DNA of 64,000 bases from Pseudomonadota bacterium (GTDB lineage: Bacteria > Desulfobacterota > Desulfobacteria > Desulfobacterales > JAHIVH01), in the NCBI GenBank assembly GCA_018816735.1, contig JAHIVH010000013.1:1-64000 (forward strand), given 5' to 3'. The stretch's first letter is position 1, and each line of letters starts with the position of its first letter. Positions 42,334 to 51,460 of this stretch are shown piece after piece. The position numbers and the translations under genes are program-made. The notes under the pieces were generated by a model that was not told the origin of the DNA, did not search any database, and saw nothing but the letters and a program-made list of their open reading frames with translations.

Positions 42334-43473
42334 GTGTATATATATCAGGAGACGAACGACTATTTTGCCCAGATTTCAGATGGCCTTGAAGAACTGGGAG
42401 CAGATGAGCTAAAAACATTGGGGGCATCAGATGTGAAGCCCGGATTCAGAGGGATTCATTTTACGGCATCACAGGAGATCCTTTACCGGATTGTATATAA
42501 TGCCCGGTTGATATCACGGGTGTTGGCCCCGCTTGTGTCCTTTCCATGCAATGATACGGATGCCCTCTACAGGGAAGCCAAAAAGATCAAATGGTCTGAT
42601 TTCCTATCCAGTTGGTTCACCTTTGCCGTATTTTCAAATGTGTCAAACAGCAACATCAATCATTCCCAGTTTGCATCCCTTCGTCTGAAAGATGCCATTG
42701 TCGATTATTTCAGGGAAAAAACAGGGAAACGGCCGAATGTGGACCCCAAAAACCCCAGTGTCTGGTTCAATCTGCATATCCGGGACGACCGGGCATTGAT
42801 CAGTCTTGACGTTTCAGGCGGATCGCTTCATAAAAGGGGCTATCGAAAACACACGGTGGAAGCCCCCATTCAGGAAACCCTTGGGGCTGCCATTATCAAA
42901 ATGTCAGGTTGGGATGGCAGTGTTCCCCTGATCGATCCCATGTGCGGGTCTGGAACGCTTCTCTGTGAAGCCCTCATGCACCATTGTATGATTCCTTCGG
43001 GTTTTTTGAAAAAACAGACAGGCGTAAAATTTTTACCGGATTACAACGAAAAGGTTTATAAAATTATCGTGTCAACATCCAACCGGAAAATCAGAAGTTT
43101 CCAGGACAGATTGATTTTTGGGTATGATATTGCCCAGCAAGCGGTTGATGCGGCCCGGAGAAATGCAAACCGGATTCCGGGGGGAGCCCAAATACGGTTT
43201 GAACAGAAAAATTTCAAGCACATCGATAAACTGGAAAATTCGGTCATTGTCTGTAACCCGCCATTTGGCATCCGGCTTAAACCAAGTGACGACATGGGAG
43301 AATTTTATGCGGCATTTGGCGATTTTCTGAAACAGAAATGTCAGGGATCGACCGCTTATATTTATTTTGGCGAGCGGGAGTATATCAAGCACCTGGGCCT
43401 CAAGACAACGTTTAAAAAGGAAATGAAAAACGGCGGTCTGGACGGGCGATTGGTCAAGGTGGAGTTGTATTGA
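42334..43473 (+). CDS. THUMP-domain class I RNA methyltransferase (RlmL N-domain-like)
   Basis: 379 residues from a GTG start, with AAGGA 6 bases upstream. The N-terminal ferredoxin-like and THUMP region (about 1-165) includes GLEELGADELKTLG and ends VSGGSLHKRGYRKHT, the segment joining THUMP to the methyltransferase in RlmL-type enzymes. The Rossmann methyltransferase domain shows PLIDPMCGSGTLLCEA (SAM binding), FGYDIAQQAVDAARRN, and the catalytic VIVCNPPFGIRL. Length and motifs match RlmL-type enzymes, which make N2-methylguanosine in 23S rRNA, but substrate identity is not shown by the sequence. It ends 3 bases from the convergent helicase gene. Confidence 0.9.
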   Translation: MYIYQETNDYFAQISDGLEELGADELKTLGASDVKPGFRGIHFTASQEILYRIVYNARLISRVLAPLVSFPCNDTDALYREAKKIKWSDFLSSWFTFAVFSNVSNSNINHSQFASLRLKDAIVDYFREKTGKRPNVDPKNPSVWFNLHIRDDRALISLDVSGGSLHKRGYRKHTVEAPIQETLGAAIIKMSGWDGSVPLIDPMCGSGTLLCEALMHHCMIPSGFLKKQTGVKFLPDYNEKVYKIIVSTSNRKIRSFQDRLIFGYDIAQQAVDAARRNANRIPGGAQIRFEQKNFKHIDKLENSVIVCNPPFGIRLKPSDDMGEFYAAFGDFLKQKCQGSTAYIYFGEREYIKHLGLKTTFKKEMKNGGLDGRLVKVELY

Positions 43474-43476
43474 TTT

Positions 43477-46404
43477 TTAAGACAACAAGTATAGCAATTG
43501 CTCCCGGGAAAAGGTTTTCAAGAGATCGGGATCATCTTCCTGTACGATCTGGTCCATGAGGTGTCGTTTTTTTTCGATGATGGCCGATATCTTTTCCTCA
43601 AGGGTACCTTCGGTGACCAGTTTGAAAACCTGAACCCCCCGTTTCTGGCCGATTCGGTGGACCCGGTCTGTGGCCTGGTCTTCTTTTGCGGCATTCCACC
43701 ATCGGTCATAATGGATCACAACGGAAGCTGCCACAAGATCGATGCCTACGCCGCCGGCCTTGAGGCTTCCCACAAACACGCGGCAGGACGGATCGGTATT
43801 GAATTTTTCGATGACCGCACCCCGGTTTCGGGTGGTGCCTGTCAGGGTCACCGCATGGACGCCAAGGGAATCAAGAAATGTTTTGATGATTCCGATCATG
43901 GACAGATACTGGCTGTAGACAACGATCTTCTGGTTGTTTTCAATGCACGCAAGAAGGAGTTCTTCAAACGCTTCCCATTTTCCGGATTCGTGTTTTTGAT
44001 AATCGTTGTAATTTTCCTTCAGCATGGCCGGGTGGTTGCAGATTTGCTTTAACAGGTTCAATAGGGCGAAAATATGGATATAGGGTATGGGCTCAATTCC
44101 ATTTTTTAAAATGTCGCTGAGATTTTTTCCTTTTGATGAAATGGCATCCTGATAGAGTTTAACCTGTTCGTCGCTTAAACGGCACATCCGTATGTCTTCG
44201 ATTTTTGGCGGCAGTTCCGACAGAACAGCACTTTTCAGTCGTCTCAGGGTAAACGGAGAGATTAACCGGCTCAATTCTTTTTTACGTTTCGCGCTTCCCT
44301 GCTGCATGACAGGCTGAACATACCGGTAATCGAATGCATTGTCCGACCCCAGATAGCCGGGCAGTGTCAGATCAAAAAGCGCTTTGATATCTTTGATGTT
44401 ATTTTCAAGAGGGGTTCCTGTGAGACCGAATTTGATGGCAGCGTTCACATTGCATGCTGCATCGTAGATTTGTGTGCCTGGATTTTTCAGGTTCTGGGCT
44501 TCGTCAAATATGGCCGTGGCAAACCGGTGGGGTTTCAGTTTCAAAATATCCTGCCTGAGCACGCCATAAGAGGTGATAATGACATCTGCTGATGAAAGGC
44601 AGGTTTTGATGTTTCTGTCCGCACCGTAGTAAATGGCTGTGTTCAGTCCGTTGGCATGCATGCTGAGTTTTGACTGCCAGTGACTCAGGACGGTCGTCGG
44701 GCAGACAACCAGAAACGGTTCGGTAACCTGTTTTTTTTCTTTAAGCCAGCAAAGAAGCGCCATGGACTGATGGGTTTTCCCGAGACCCATGTCATCGCAC
44801 AAAAGCCCTCCAAAACCGTTTTCATATAAAAAGTAGAGCCATTCTGCGCCGCGTTTCTGGTAGGATCGCAGAATCGATGTCATTCCTTTTAGATCCTGGA
44901 ATGCTTCAGATGGTGTCATTTGAAGGATGGTATTCAGTTGATGGACCTGATTTTTCTCGCCAGATACGTTTAAAGGCGCATCACTTGCCGCATGAAGCCT
45001 GAAAAGATCGATCCGGCTCATCCGGAAGCGGTTTGTTTCATCTGAAAACTGATCAAGAACAGGCATGCCAGGGATCTGCGTAAACCCGTCCGTGTCAAAT
45101 GACTGACAATCCACCCATCCCTGGGAAGTTGAGATGAACCGTTTGCCTGTTTTTTTGGCTTTAAGAATATCCAGAAGCGAAACATGGGTATCTCCAAACC
45201 CATAATTCACGGAAAGGTAGTACCAGTCATTTTCGATGGCATGGGAAAAGAGTTCAACATGATCGGCGGTTTTGAAAACCGTCATGTTTTTCACGCTCTC
45301 ATCCATGATCGCATTTTCCCATAAGGCATCTCCGAATTTGGAAAGAAGGGCAGGGATGTTTTTGTTGGGAACCACATGCTGGAATTTGCCTTCAAATTTA
45401 TCGAAAACAGGATCCGGTTTTTGGATTTCTGCAAAGCATTTCATGCCGGTCAGATACCATTTGGTGCCGAACCGGAAAGGTTCCAGTGCTTCCCTGTCAT
45501 AAATGGCTGTTTTTCCGTTTTGATCTGTAACCTGAAGACAAGGCCGCATTTCAAGGTGAAGGTCGGCGGTCATTTTCATATGGACAACGGTTTTCAACGG
45601 GATCGGATGAACGGCCATTTCATCTGCATTGATGAGTTTGTCCCTGAAGCCTGCGAGAAATTCACATGTATGGTTTTTTGCCGGGCAAATGACTAAAAAC
45701 GGATTCATCTCCGTGTTTTGTGCATGGATTGAAAATGTGCCGTCTGCCTCATCAACGTGTGCAAAAAACCAGGCATCGTTTCCATAAACCCTGAAAAAAT
45801 GATAAGACATTCTATACCAGAGACTGTTTTCAAGCGCCTGCCTGCGGGTTTGCCTTCCTATGGATGCCATGACCCGTTCATTGTCATTCTGGGTCAGGAT
45901 GACAAGCTGCTTCAAGGCATGAAACCGGGAAACCGTATCCGGTTGATCCGGATCAGGTTTTAATCGGTCAATGAAGATACGGCTGTCCGGAAAAATGGAT
46001 TCAGCATTGCTTTCAGATGGTGCATATATGAGAAGGATATCTTTTTTTTCATTCAAGACCTGGATGTCAGATCCGGTTGTGCTCACACGGACGGCAGCAA
46101 GCGGTATGGGATACACATCTGTAAGAGCGGTGGCCAATTTGTGCCAGATGCTTTCTTTGAATGATATCTCAAGATTCTTTTCCATTGCCTCTTTTTTAAG
46201 GCTCCGGCAGATGGATGATAACTGTTTGATGTGAGAACAGGTTTTTTTTCGGGGATTGCAGGTGCAATAGATGTGCTCTTTCCCAAATACACTATCTGAT
46301 GCAAAAAAAGCGGTTCCCGGCGTCTTATCCCCGGATTCAGGCATAAGCGCCAGGGCATTTCGGTGAAATTCGATCCGGTCATATGGAATGTTTTGTTCAG
46401 TCAT
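43477..46404 (-). CDS. SNF2-family helicase with SWIM zinc finger
   Basis: 975 residues. A SWIM-type zinc motif lies near the N-terminus (CTCNPRKKTCSHI, about residues 48-60), then a long middle region. The SNF2 ATPase half starts near residue 520, with LRSYQKRGAEWLYFL, Walker A GGLLCDDMGLGKTHQSMAL, DEAQ box FDEAQNLKN, LTGTPLENN, and the helicase C domain with VYSQYLSMIGI, VFVGSLKAGGVGIDL and the arginine finger DRVHRIGQKRGVQVF. All ATPase motifs are intact. SWIM-SNF2 proteins translocate on double-stranded DNA; bacterial ones are linked to transcription or DNA repair, but their role is not well established. It stands alone on the minus strand. Confidence 0.92.
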   Translation of the reverse strand: MTEQNIPYDRIEFHRNALALMPESGDKTPGTAFFASDSVFGKEHIYCTCNPRKKTCSHIKQLSSICRSLKKEAMEKNLEISFKESIWHKLATALTDVYPIPLAAVRVSTTGSDIQVLNEKKDILLIYAPSESNAESIFPDSRIFIDRLKPDPDQPDTVSRFHALKQLVILTQNDNERVMASIGRQTRRQALENSLWYRMSYHFFRVYGNDAWFFAHVDEADGTFSIHAQNTEMNPFLVICPAKNHTCEFLAGFRDKLINADEMAVHPIPLKTVVHMKMTADLHLEMRPCLQVTDQNGKTAIYDREALEPFRFGTKWYLTGMKCFAEIQKPDPVFDKFEGKFQHVVPNKNIPALLSKFGDALWENAIMDESVKNMTVFKTADHVELFSHAIENDWYYLSVNYGFGDTHVSLLDILKAKKTGKRFISTSQGWVDCQSFDTDGFTQIPGMPVLDQFSDETNRFRMSRIDLFRLHAASDAPLNVSGEKNQVHQLNTILQMTPSEAFQDLKGMTSILRSYQKRGAEWLYFLYENGFGGLLCDDMGLGKTHQSMALLCWLKEKKQVTEPFLVVCPTTVLSHWQSKLSMHANGLNTAIYYGADRNIKTCLSSADVIITSYGVLRQDILKLKPHRFATAIFDEAQNLKNPGTQIYDAACNVNAAIKFGLTGTPLENNIKDIKALFDLTLPGYLGSDNAFDYRYVQPVMQQGSAKRKKELSRLISPFTLRRLKSAVLSELPPKIEDIRMCRLSDEQVKLYQDAISSKGKNLSDILKNGIEPIPYIHIFALLNLLKQICNHPAMLKENYNDYQKHESGKWEAFEELLLACIENNQKIVVYSQYLSMIGIIKTFLDSLGVHAVTLTGTTRNRGAVIEKFNTDPSCRVFVGSLKAGGVGIDLVAASVVIHYDRWWNAAKEDQATDRVHRIGQKRGVQVFKLVTEGTLEEKISAIIEKKRHLMDQIVQEDDPDLLKTFSREQLLYLLS

Positions 46405-46495
46405 TATATTTTTATGTTCCTAGGTTTATATTTTCATTCACAAGACGATACGACTATTGAAAATTGATGATATTGTCAACGGTTTGATCTCCTGC

Positions 46496-46524
46496 TTGAC
46501 AAATGACAAGGAGGGAAGTAGGCT
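46496..46524 (+). promoter_or_regulatory. Candidate promoter for the protease-like lipoprotein and pyrD
   Basis: TTGACA at 46496-46501 and TAGGCT at 46519-46524 with a 17-base spacer, 86 bases before the lipoprotein ATG. The -35 is consensus, the -10 is weak. Confidence 0.35.
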
Positions 46525-46609
46525 CCAGGCCAGCTTTTTGGCTTAAACGGCGGCAGGTTAGGAATTTCAGGAATTGATCACCGACTGACAGAACACATCC
46601 AGGAGCAAG

Positions 46610-47215
46610 ATGAATACAATCATGAAGGCAGGTCAGCTTTTCATCCGTATATGTGCCGCAGGAATGTTTTTTTTCCTTTGTTCATGTGCTGTTGTGGAAC
46701 TTGCAGGAGACGCGGTTGTGTTGACCGGGAAAGTCGCCGTGGCTGCTGTAAAAACAACCGGGGCTGTGATTATGACCACCGGGAAAATAGCCGGAGCCAC
46801 CGTCGGTTATTTTGTCGGCAAACGAAAAGTCAAGCTGGAGAGAGTCGGAAACAGCTATTATGTAAACGCCCGTATCAACGGCAAAAAAAATGCGAGATTG
46901 ATATTGGATACCGGCGCAACCAGTGTCCAGATTTCTTCAAGACTGGCCAAAAAATTAAAGATCAACCTGAAAAAGGCGGATACGGTTCAATGTACGTTGG
47001 CAGACGGTTCCATTGTGCAGGCACGGGTCATCGTTTTGAAAGAAGTGAAACTGGATGGCGTAAAAGTGAAAGATGTGACAGCGCTTGTCATTGAAAATGA
47101 TTCAGATCAGGACGGGGACGGACTTCTGGGCATGTCCTTTTTAAACAATTTTATTTTTCAGATCGATCCGGATAAGAATCTTCTGATTCTTCAGCACAAG
47201 GGTGAGTCTCCATAG
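46610..47215 (+). CDS. Lipoprotein with retropepsin-like aspartic protease domain
   Basis: 201 residues. The leader ends FFFLCSC, a lipobox-like site, so it is probably a lipoprotein. A Gly/Val/Thr/Ala-rich stretch (about 25-70) follows, with the repeated pattern LTGKVAVA, TTGAVIM and TTGKIAGA. The protease-like domain begins near residue 75: ARLILDTGATSVQIS carries the catalytic D-T-G, and DGLLGMSFLNNFIFQID is the matching flap and C-terminal part. One D-T-G per chain means a homodimer, as in retropepsin-like bacterial proteins (gag-asp_proteas/RVP-like). AGGAG precedes the ATG. pyrD starts 36 bases downstream and may share its mRNA. The substrate is unknown. Confidence 0.82.
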   Translation: MNTIMKAGQLFIRICAAGMFFFLCSCAVVELAGDAVVLTGKVAVAAVKTTGAVIMTTGKIAGATVGYFVGKRKVKLERVGNSYYVNARINGKKNARLILDTGATSVQISSRLAKKLKINLKKADTVQCTLADGSIVQARVIVLKEVKLDGVKVKDVTALVIENDSDQDGDGLLGMSFLNNFIFQIDPDKNLLILQHKGESP

Positions 47216-47251
47216 TGTAGTTAGAGAAAAACGAGGGGTAATAATTTCATC

Positions 47252-48184
47252 ATGAATCAGGGTTTAAATTTAAGCGTGGATATCGGCGGCAATATAATTC
47301 TTAAAAATCCCGTAATGACCGCTTCCGGAACCTTTGGCTATGCCGGTGAATTTCATCGGTATATGGATTTGAACAAACTGGGCGGCATCGTCGTCAAGGG
47401 ACTGTCTTTAAACCCTTCCAAGGGAAACCCGCCGCCTCGAATTGTTGAGACCTCCTGCGGCATGTTAAACGCCATTGGTCTGGAGAATGTCGGCATCGAC
47501 GCGTTTCAGAAAGAAAAACTGCCTTTTCTAAGAACCCTTGATACAAAAATTTTTGCCAATATCTACGGCAAAACCATAGATGAATATGCCCGGCTTGCCG
47601 CCATTATAGAAAATCTGGATGGTATGGCCGGCGTGGAAATCAATATCTCATGCCCGAACGTGAGTGCCGGTGGTCTGGCATTTGGGGTTGATCCTTCTGC
47701 GGCTGCACATGTGGTGAAGAAGGTGAGACAGGAGACAAAGAAGCATGTGATGGTCAAACTGTCTCCCAATGTCACGGATGTGACAGAAATAGCGTTGAGT
47801 GTAGAGAATGCCGGAGCGGATTCTATATCGCTCATCAATACGATAACAGGGATGGCCATTGACGCAGATACGCGAAAACCCAAACTCGCCAATATCATAG
47901 GCGGCCTTTCCGGCCCTGCCATCAAACCGGTGGCTCTCCGCATGGTCTGGCAGACAGCTGCAAAAGTAAAGATTCCTGTGATCGGCATCGGTGGTATCAT
48001 GACTGCCCGGGATGCCATAGAATTCCTGATCGCAGGGGCATCCGCCATACAGGTGGGCACAGCCAGTTTCATCAATCCCAAAGCCTCGGAAGAGATCGTT
48101 GACGGAATCATGTTATTCATGCAGGAAAAAGGAATTTCAGATGTTTGCGATCTTATCGGGAGTATTGAATTGCCTTCCAGATAA
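47252..48184 (+). CDS. pyrD: Dihydroorotate dehydrogenase, class 1B catalytic subunit
   Basis: 310 residues of the PyrD class 1 fold (FMN-binding TIM barrel). Motifs in order: ILKNPVMTASGTFGYAGEF, KGLSLNPSKGNPPPRI, GVEINISCPNVSAGG with the catalytic Cys typical of class 1, and IGIGGIMTARDAIEFLIAGASAIQVGTA at the phosphate-binding end (given in part). Class 1B enzymes use NAD+ through a PyrK iron-sulfur subunit. pyrK is not in the window, so class 1B is inferred from similarity. The reaction is dihydroorotate to orotate in pyrimidine synthesis. A start with GAGG is upstream. Confidence 0.93.
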   Translation: MNQGLNLSVDIGGNIILKNPVMTASGTFGYAGEFHRYMDLNKLGGIVVKGLSLNPSKGNPPPRIVETSCGMLNAIGLENVGIDAFQKEKLPFLRTLDTKIFANIYGKTIDEYARLAAIIENLDGMAGVEINISCPNVSAGGLAFGVDPSAAAHVVKKVRQETKKHVMVKLSPNVTDVTEIALSVENAGADSISLINTITGMAIDADTRKPKLANIIGGLSGPAIKPVALRMVWQTAAKVKIPVIGIGGIMTARDAIEFLIAGASAIQVGTASFINPKASEEIVDGIMLFMQEKGISDVCDLIGSIELPSR

Positions 48185-48308
48185 CCACGCCCTGCTAACC
48201 AACCCGCAAATAAAAAAAGTGCTGTTGATCCTCTTTTGGAGGTTGAATCAAAAGCATGCGTCTTTCCTTATGATTATCGCAGTTTGCGAAAAAAAAGCGG
48301 GAAATGGA

Positions 48309-48340
48309 ACCTGAACGAAATTATCTGCTTTCGTTCAGGT
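48309..48340. terminator. Hairpin between pyrD and ilvC, probable bidirectional terminator
   Basis: Perfect 12-bp arms ACCTGAACGAAA (48309-48320) and TTTCGTTCAGGT (48329-48340) with an 8-base loop, lying between convergent pyrD and ilvC. The following T-rich stretch is weak, so the efficiency is uncertain. Confidence 0.55.
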
Positions 48341-48361
48341 ATGTTTGTAAGATAGAAAAGG

Positions 48362-49828
48362 TTACATCAGTTTCTTCATGTTTGTCATGAAGCGTCTCAA
48401 TTCTTTGCCGATCTTTTCAATACTATGATTCCTGATTTTTTCATTGACGTGAATCAGGCGGATATTGTCCACGCTGTTGTCACTGGGTTTATACGGTTTT
48501 CCGATCACATCTGTATCGATTTTTGTCATGAAATCTTTGAGGAGTGGAATACAGGCATGGTTAAAGAGATAGCAGCCGTATTCTGCCGTATCTGAGATGA
48601 CTCGATTCATCTCATAGAGTTTTTTTCTGCTGATGAGGTTTGCGATCAGGGGCACTTCATGAAGAGACTCATAATAAGCGGATTCTTCCTTGATACCCGC
48701 GCTTACCATGGTTTCATAGGCAAGTTCCACGCCTGCTTTGATCATGGCCACCATGAGGACGCCGTTGTCGAAGAACGCCTGCTCAGGGATATCCATGTCT
48801 CCTGTGGTTGATTTTTCAAATGCAGTCTGGCCGGTTTCTTCTCGCCAGGTGAGAAGTTTTTTATCATTATCCGCCCAATCCTTCATCATGCCCTCCGAGA
48901 ATGCACCGCTCATGATATCATCCATGTGTTTCTGGAAGAGGGGAGTCATGATTTTTTTCAATTCTTCTGCAAGTTCGAATGCTTTAATTTTGGCGGGATT
49001 GGACAGCCTGTCCATCATATTGGTGATGCCCCCATGTTTCAGTGCTTCCGTGATGGTTTCCCATCCGAACTGAACGAGTTTTGACGCATACCCTTTTTCA
49101 ACACCTTTTTGAATCAGTTTGTCAAAGCAGAGAAGGGAGCCGGTCTGAAGCATGCCACATAAAATGGTCTGTTCTCCCATGAGATCGGATTTGACTTCTG
49201 CAATAAAAGAGGAGAGGAGCACGCCTGCGCGATGAGCGCCTGTGCCTGCGGCATAGGCTTTCGCAATTTCAAGTCCGTCCCCGTTGGGATCATTTTCAGG
49301 ATGCACGGCAATGAGCGTGGGAACGCCAAATCCGCGTTTGTATTCTTCCCGGACTTCTGTTCCCGGAGACTTGGGCGCAACCATGATGACGGTCAGGTCT
49401 TTCCTGATTTTGGTCCCTTCTTCCACAATATTGAATCCATGGGAGTAGGAGAGGCAGGCGCCTTTTTTCATCAATGGCATGATCTGGTTGATGACATTGG
49501 TATGCTGCTTGTCCGGTGTGAGATTCAACACCAGATCTGCCGATGGCAGAAGTTCATCATAGGTGCCTACGGTAAATCCGTTTTCTGTGGCATTGACATA
49601 CGACGCCCTTTTTTCCTTGATGGCTTCTTTGCGAAGCGTATATGATACATCAAGGCCACTGTCTCTGAGATTAAGACCCTGGTTCAGCCCCTGGGCGCCA
49701 CAGCCCACAATGACAATTTTCTTTCCTTTAAGCTTTTCAACGCCGTTGAATGCCGATGAGTCCATGAAACTGCATTTGCCAAGTTGTTCCAGCTGCAGTC
49801 TGAGTGGTAAAGAATTAAAGTAATTCAT
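48362..49828 (-). CDS. ilvC: Ketol-acid reductoisomerase, class II (long form)
   Basis: 488 residues, the length of class II enzymes such as that of E. coli, which have a doubled C-terminal knotted domain. The N-terminal Rossmann motif is [20 protein letters not shown], followed by SYTLRKEAI, where the basic residues choose [17 protein letters not shown] and VMVAPKSPG carry active-site segments. The C-terminal part has repeated helical knots with [15 protein letters not shown], then ELAYE and [22 protein letters not shown]. It converts acetolactate to dihydroxyisovalerate, and acetohydroxybutyrate to dihydroxymethylvalerate, with Mg. It is the last gene of the minus-strand operon. A hairpin lies in the 81-base gap to leuA. 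Confidence 0.96.
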   Translation of the reverse strand: MNYFNSLPLRLQLEQLGKCSFMDSSAFNGVEKLKGKKIVIVGCGAQGLNQGLNLRDSGLDVSYTLRKEAIKEKRASYVNATENGFTVGTYDELLPSADLVLNLTPDKQHTNVINQIMPLMKKGACLSYSHGFNIVEEGTKIRKDLTVIMVAPKSPGTEVREEYKRGFGVPTLIAVHPENDPNGDGLEIAKAYAAGTGAHRAGVLLSSFIAEVKSDLMGEQTILCGMLQTGSLLCFDKLIQKGVEKGYASKLVQFGWETITEALKHGGITNMMDRLSNPAKIKAFELAEELKKIMTPLFQKHMDDIMSGAFSEGMMKDWADNDKKLLTWREETGQTAFEKSTTGDMDIPEQAFFDNGVLMVAMIKAGVELAYETMVSAGIKEESAYYESLHEVPLIANLISRKKLYEMNRVISDTAEYGCYLFNHACIPLLKDFMTKIDTDVIGKPYKPSDNSVDNIRLIHVNEKIRNHSIEKIGKELRRFMTNMKKLM

Positions 49829-49866
49829 ACATATCGCTCCGTCATTTTTTAGATTTTATAAAAGAC

Positions 49867-49899
49867 GGCAGGTCATTATCATCTGTTCTATATCCTGCC
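49867..49899. other. Intercistronic hairpin between leuA and ilvC
   Basis: GGCAGG (49867-49872) and CCTGCC (49894-49899), 21 bases apart, followed on the minus strand by GTCTTTTATAAAA. It is a weak, terminator-like or processing hairpin that may set ilvC levels apart from the genes upstream. Evidence is limited to the repeat. Confidence 0.3.
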
Positions 49900-49909
49900 A
49901 TCTGTATGA

Positions 49910-51448
49910 TTATATGGTTTCCGGCGTGTTTACCGGGTTTGCTTTCAAGTATTCAAGCCGGTTCAAACCGTTTACATAGGCTTTGGCGCTGGCTGTGATA
50001 ATATCGCTGTCAGAACCTCTGCCTAAGGCAATCAATCCTTTTTCTCTCAGCCGCACCGTTACTTCTCCCTGTGCATCCGCGCCGCCCGTGAGGGCGCTGA
50101 TGGAGAATCTCAACAGTTCGGATGAGGCGCCGGTGATATCCACGATGGTGTTAAAAGCAGCATCGATCGGGCCGTTTCCATGACAGGTTCCCCTGACTTT
50201 TCTATCCTTGATGGACATTTCAATGGTGGCAGTGGGAATGACCGTTGACCCGCTGGATACCTGGATGTAGTCGAGCTTGAAGACTTCAGCAGACCGAAGG
50301 ACACCTTCTGTTACCAGTGCCTCAATATCTTCATCCAGAATCTCCTTCTTTTTATCTGAGAGGGCTTTGAAATTTTCAAACACCGTATTCAGTTCATCCA
50401 GGGTGAGTTTGTACCCGAGTTCCTCCAGACGGGTGCGAAGGGCATGCCTTCCCGAGTGCTTGCCAAGAACGATATGATTGCTGCTTAAACCGATGGTCTC
50501 CGGTTTCATGATTTCATACGTCATGGGGTTTTTAAGCACACCGTCCTGATGGATGCCCGATTCATGGGCAAAGGCATTGGCACCCACAATGGCCTTGTTT
50601 GGTTGCACCATAATACCGGTGATGGTTGACACCAGTCGGCTTGCTGAATAGATTTTTTCCGTTATAATGTCTGTTCTCAGATTGAGATAATCGCCCCGGG
50701 TATGAATGGCCATGACGATTTCTTCCATGGACGTATTTCCGGCTCTCTCTCCAATACCGTTTATGGTACACTCCACCTGACGGGCGCCGGCCTTTACAGC
50801 AGCCAGTGAATTGGCCGTGGCCAGTCCCAGGTCATTATGGCAGTGAACGCTCACGATGGCCTTGTCGATATTGGGCGTATGGTTCATCACATAGGAAACC
50901 AGTTTTTCAAATTCTGATGGGATGGCGTAACCCACGGTATCCGGTATGTTGATAATCGTTGCCCCGGCTTTGATCGCGGCCTCAAATACCCGGCAGAGAT
51001 ATTCCGGATCTGAGCGGCTGGCATCCATGGCACTGAATTCCACCTTGTCGCAATAATTTTTTGCATGTTTGACGCCTTTGATGGCGTTTTCAAGGACCTG
51101 CTCCTTTGTCAGCTTGAGCTGATATTGGAGGTGAATGTCTGATGTGGATACAAAGGTATGGATCATCGGCTGGGCCGCCACCTTGACAGCTTCACCGGCG
51201 GCGGTGATATCGCTTGGCGTGATTCTGGCAAGGCCGCAGACGATCGATTCCTTGACCTGCTCTGCGATTTTCCTTACTGCGTCAAAATCACCTTTGGATG
51301 CGCAAGGGAAACCCGCCTCGATGATATCCACCCCCAGTTTTTCAAGCTTGGCGGCAATCCTCAGTTTTTCCGCCGTGTTCATGGTCGCTCCGGGTGATTG
51401 CTCGCCGTCTCTTAAGGTGGTGTCAAAAATGTATATTTTTTCAGTCAT
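49910..51448 (-). CDS. leuA: 2-isopropylmalate synthase
   Basis: 512 residues. The N-terminal TIM barrel starts KIYIFDTTLRDGEQSPGATM, with the metal-binding and catalytic residues of the HMGL-like family. VHCHNDLGLATANSLAA carries the His and Asn of the active site, and ECTINGIGERAGN follows. The barrel is followed by linker helices and a C-terminal LeuA dimerisation/regulatory domain (about 370-505), where leucine binds in the family. It condenses ketoisovalerate with acetyl-CoA. The start lies 12 bases after the cimA stop, so the two homologous Claisen enzymes are coupled. Confidence 0.96.
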   Translation of the reverse strand: MTEKIYIFDTTLRDGEQSPGATMNTAEKLRIAAKLEKLGVDIIEAGFPCASKGDFDAVRKIAEQVKESIVCGLARITPSDITAAGEAVKVAAQPMIHTFVSTSDIHLQYQLKLTKEQVLENAIKGVKHAKNYCDKVEFSAMDASRSDPEYLCRVFEAAIKAGATIINIPDTVGYAIPSEFEKLVSYVMNHTPNIDKAIVSVHCHNDLGLATANSLAAVKAGARQVECTINGIGERAGNTSMEEIVMAIHTRGDYLNLRTDIITEKIYSASRLVSTITGIMVQPNKAIVGANAFAHESGIHQDGVLKNPMTYEIMKPETIGLSSNHIVLGKHSGRHALRTRLEELGYKLTLDELNTVFENFKALSDKKKEILDEDIEALVTEGVLRSAEVFKLDYIQVSSGSTVIPTATIEMSIKDRKVRGTCHGNGPIDAAFNTIVDITGASSELLRFSISALTGGADAQGEVTVRLREKGLIALGRGSDSDIITASAKAYVNGLNRLEYLKANPVNTPETI

Positions 51449-51460
51449 GTGTCCTTCTCC

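Noticed and set aside
43498-44052. 184-codon plus-strand ORF opposite the SNF2 helicase
   Set aside because: Shadow of conserved helicase motifs on the minus strand.
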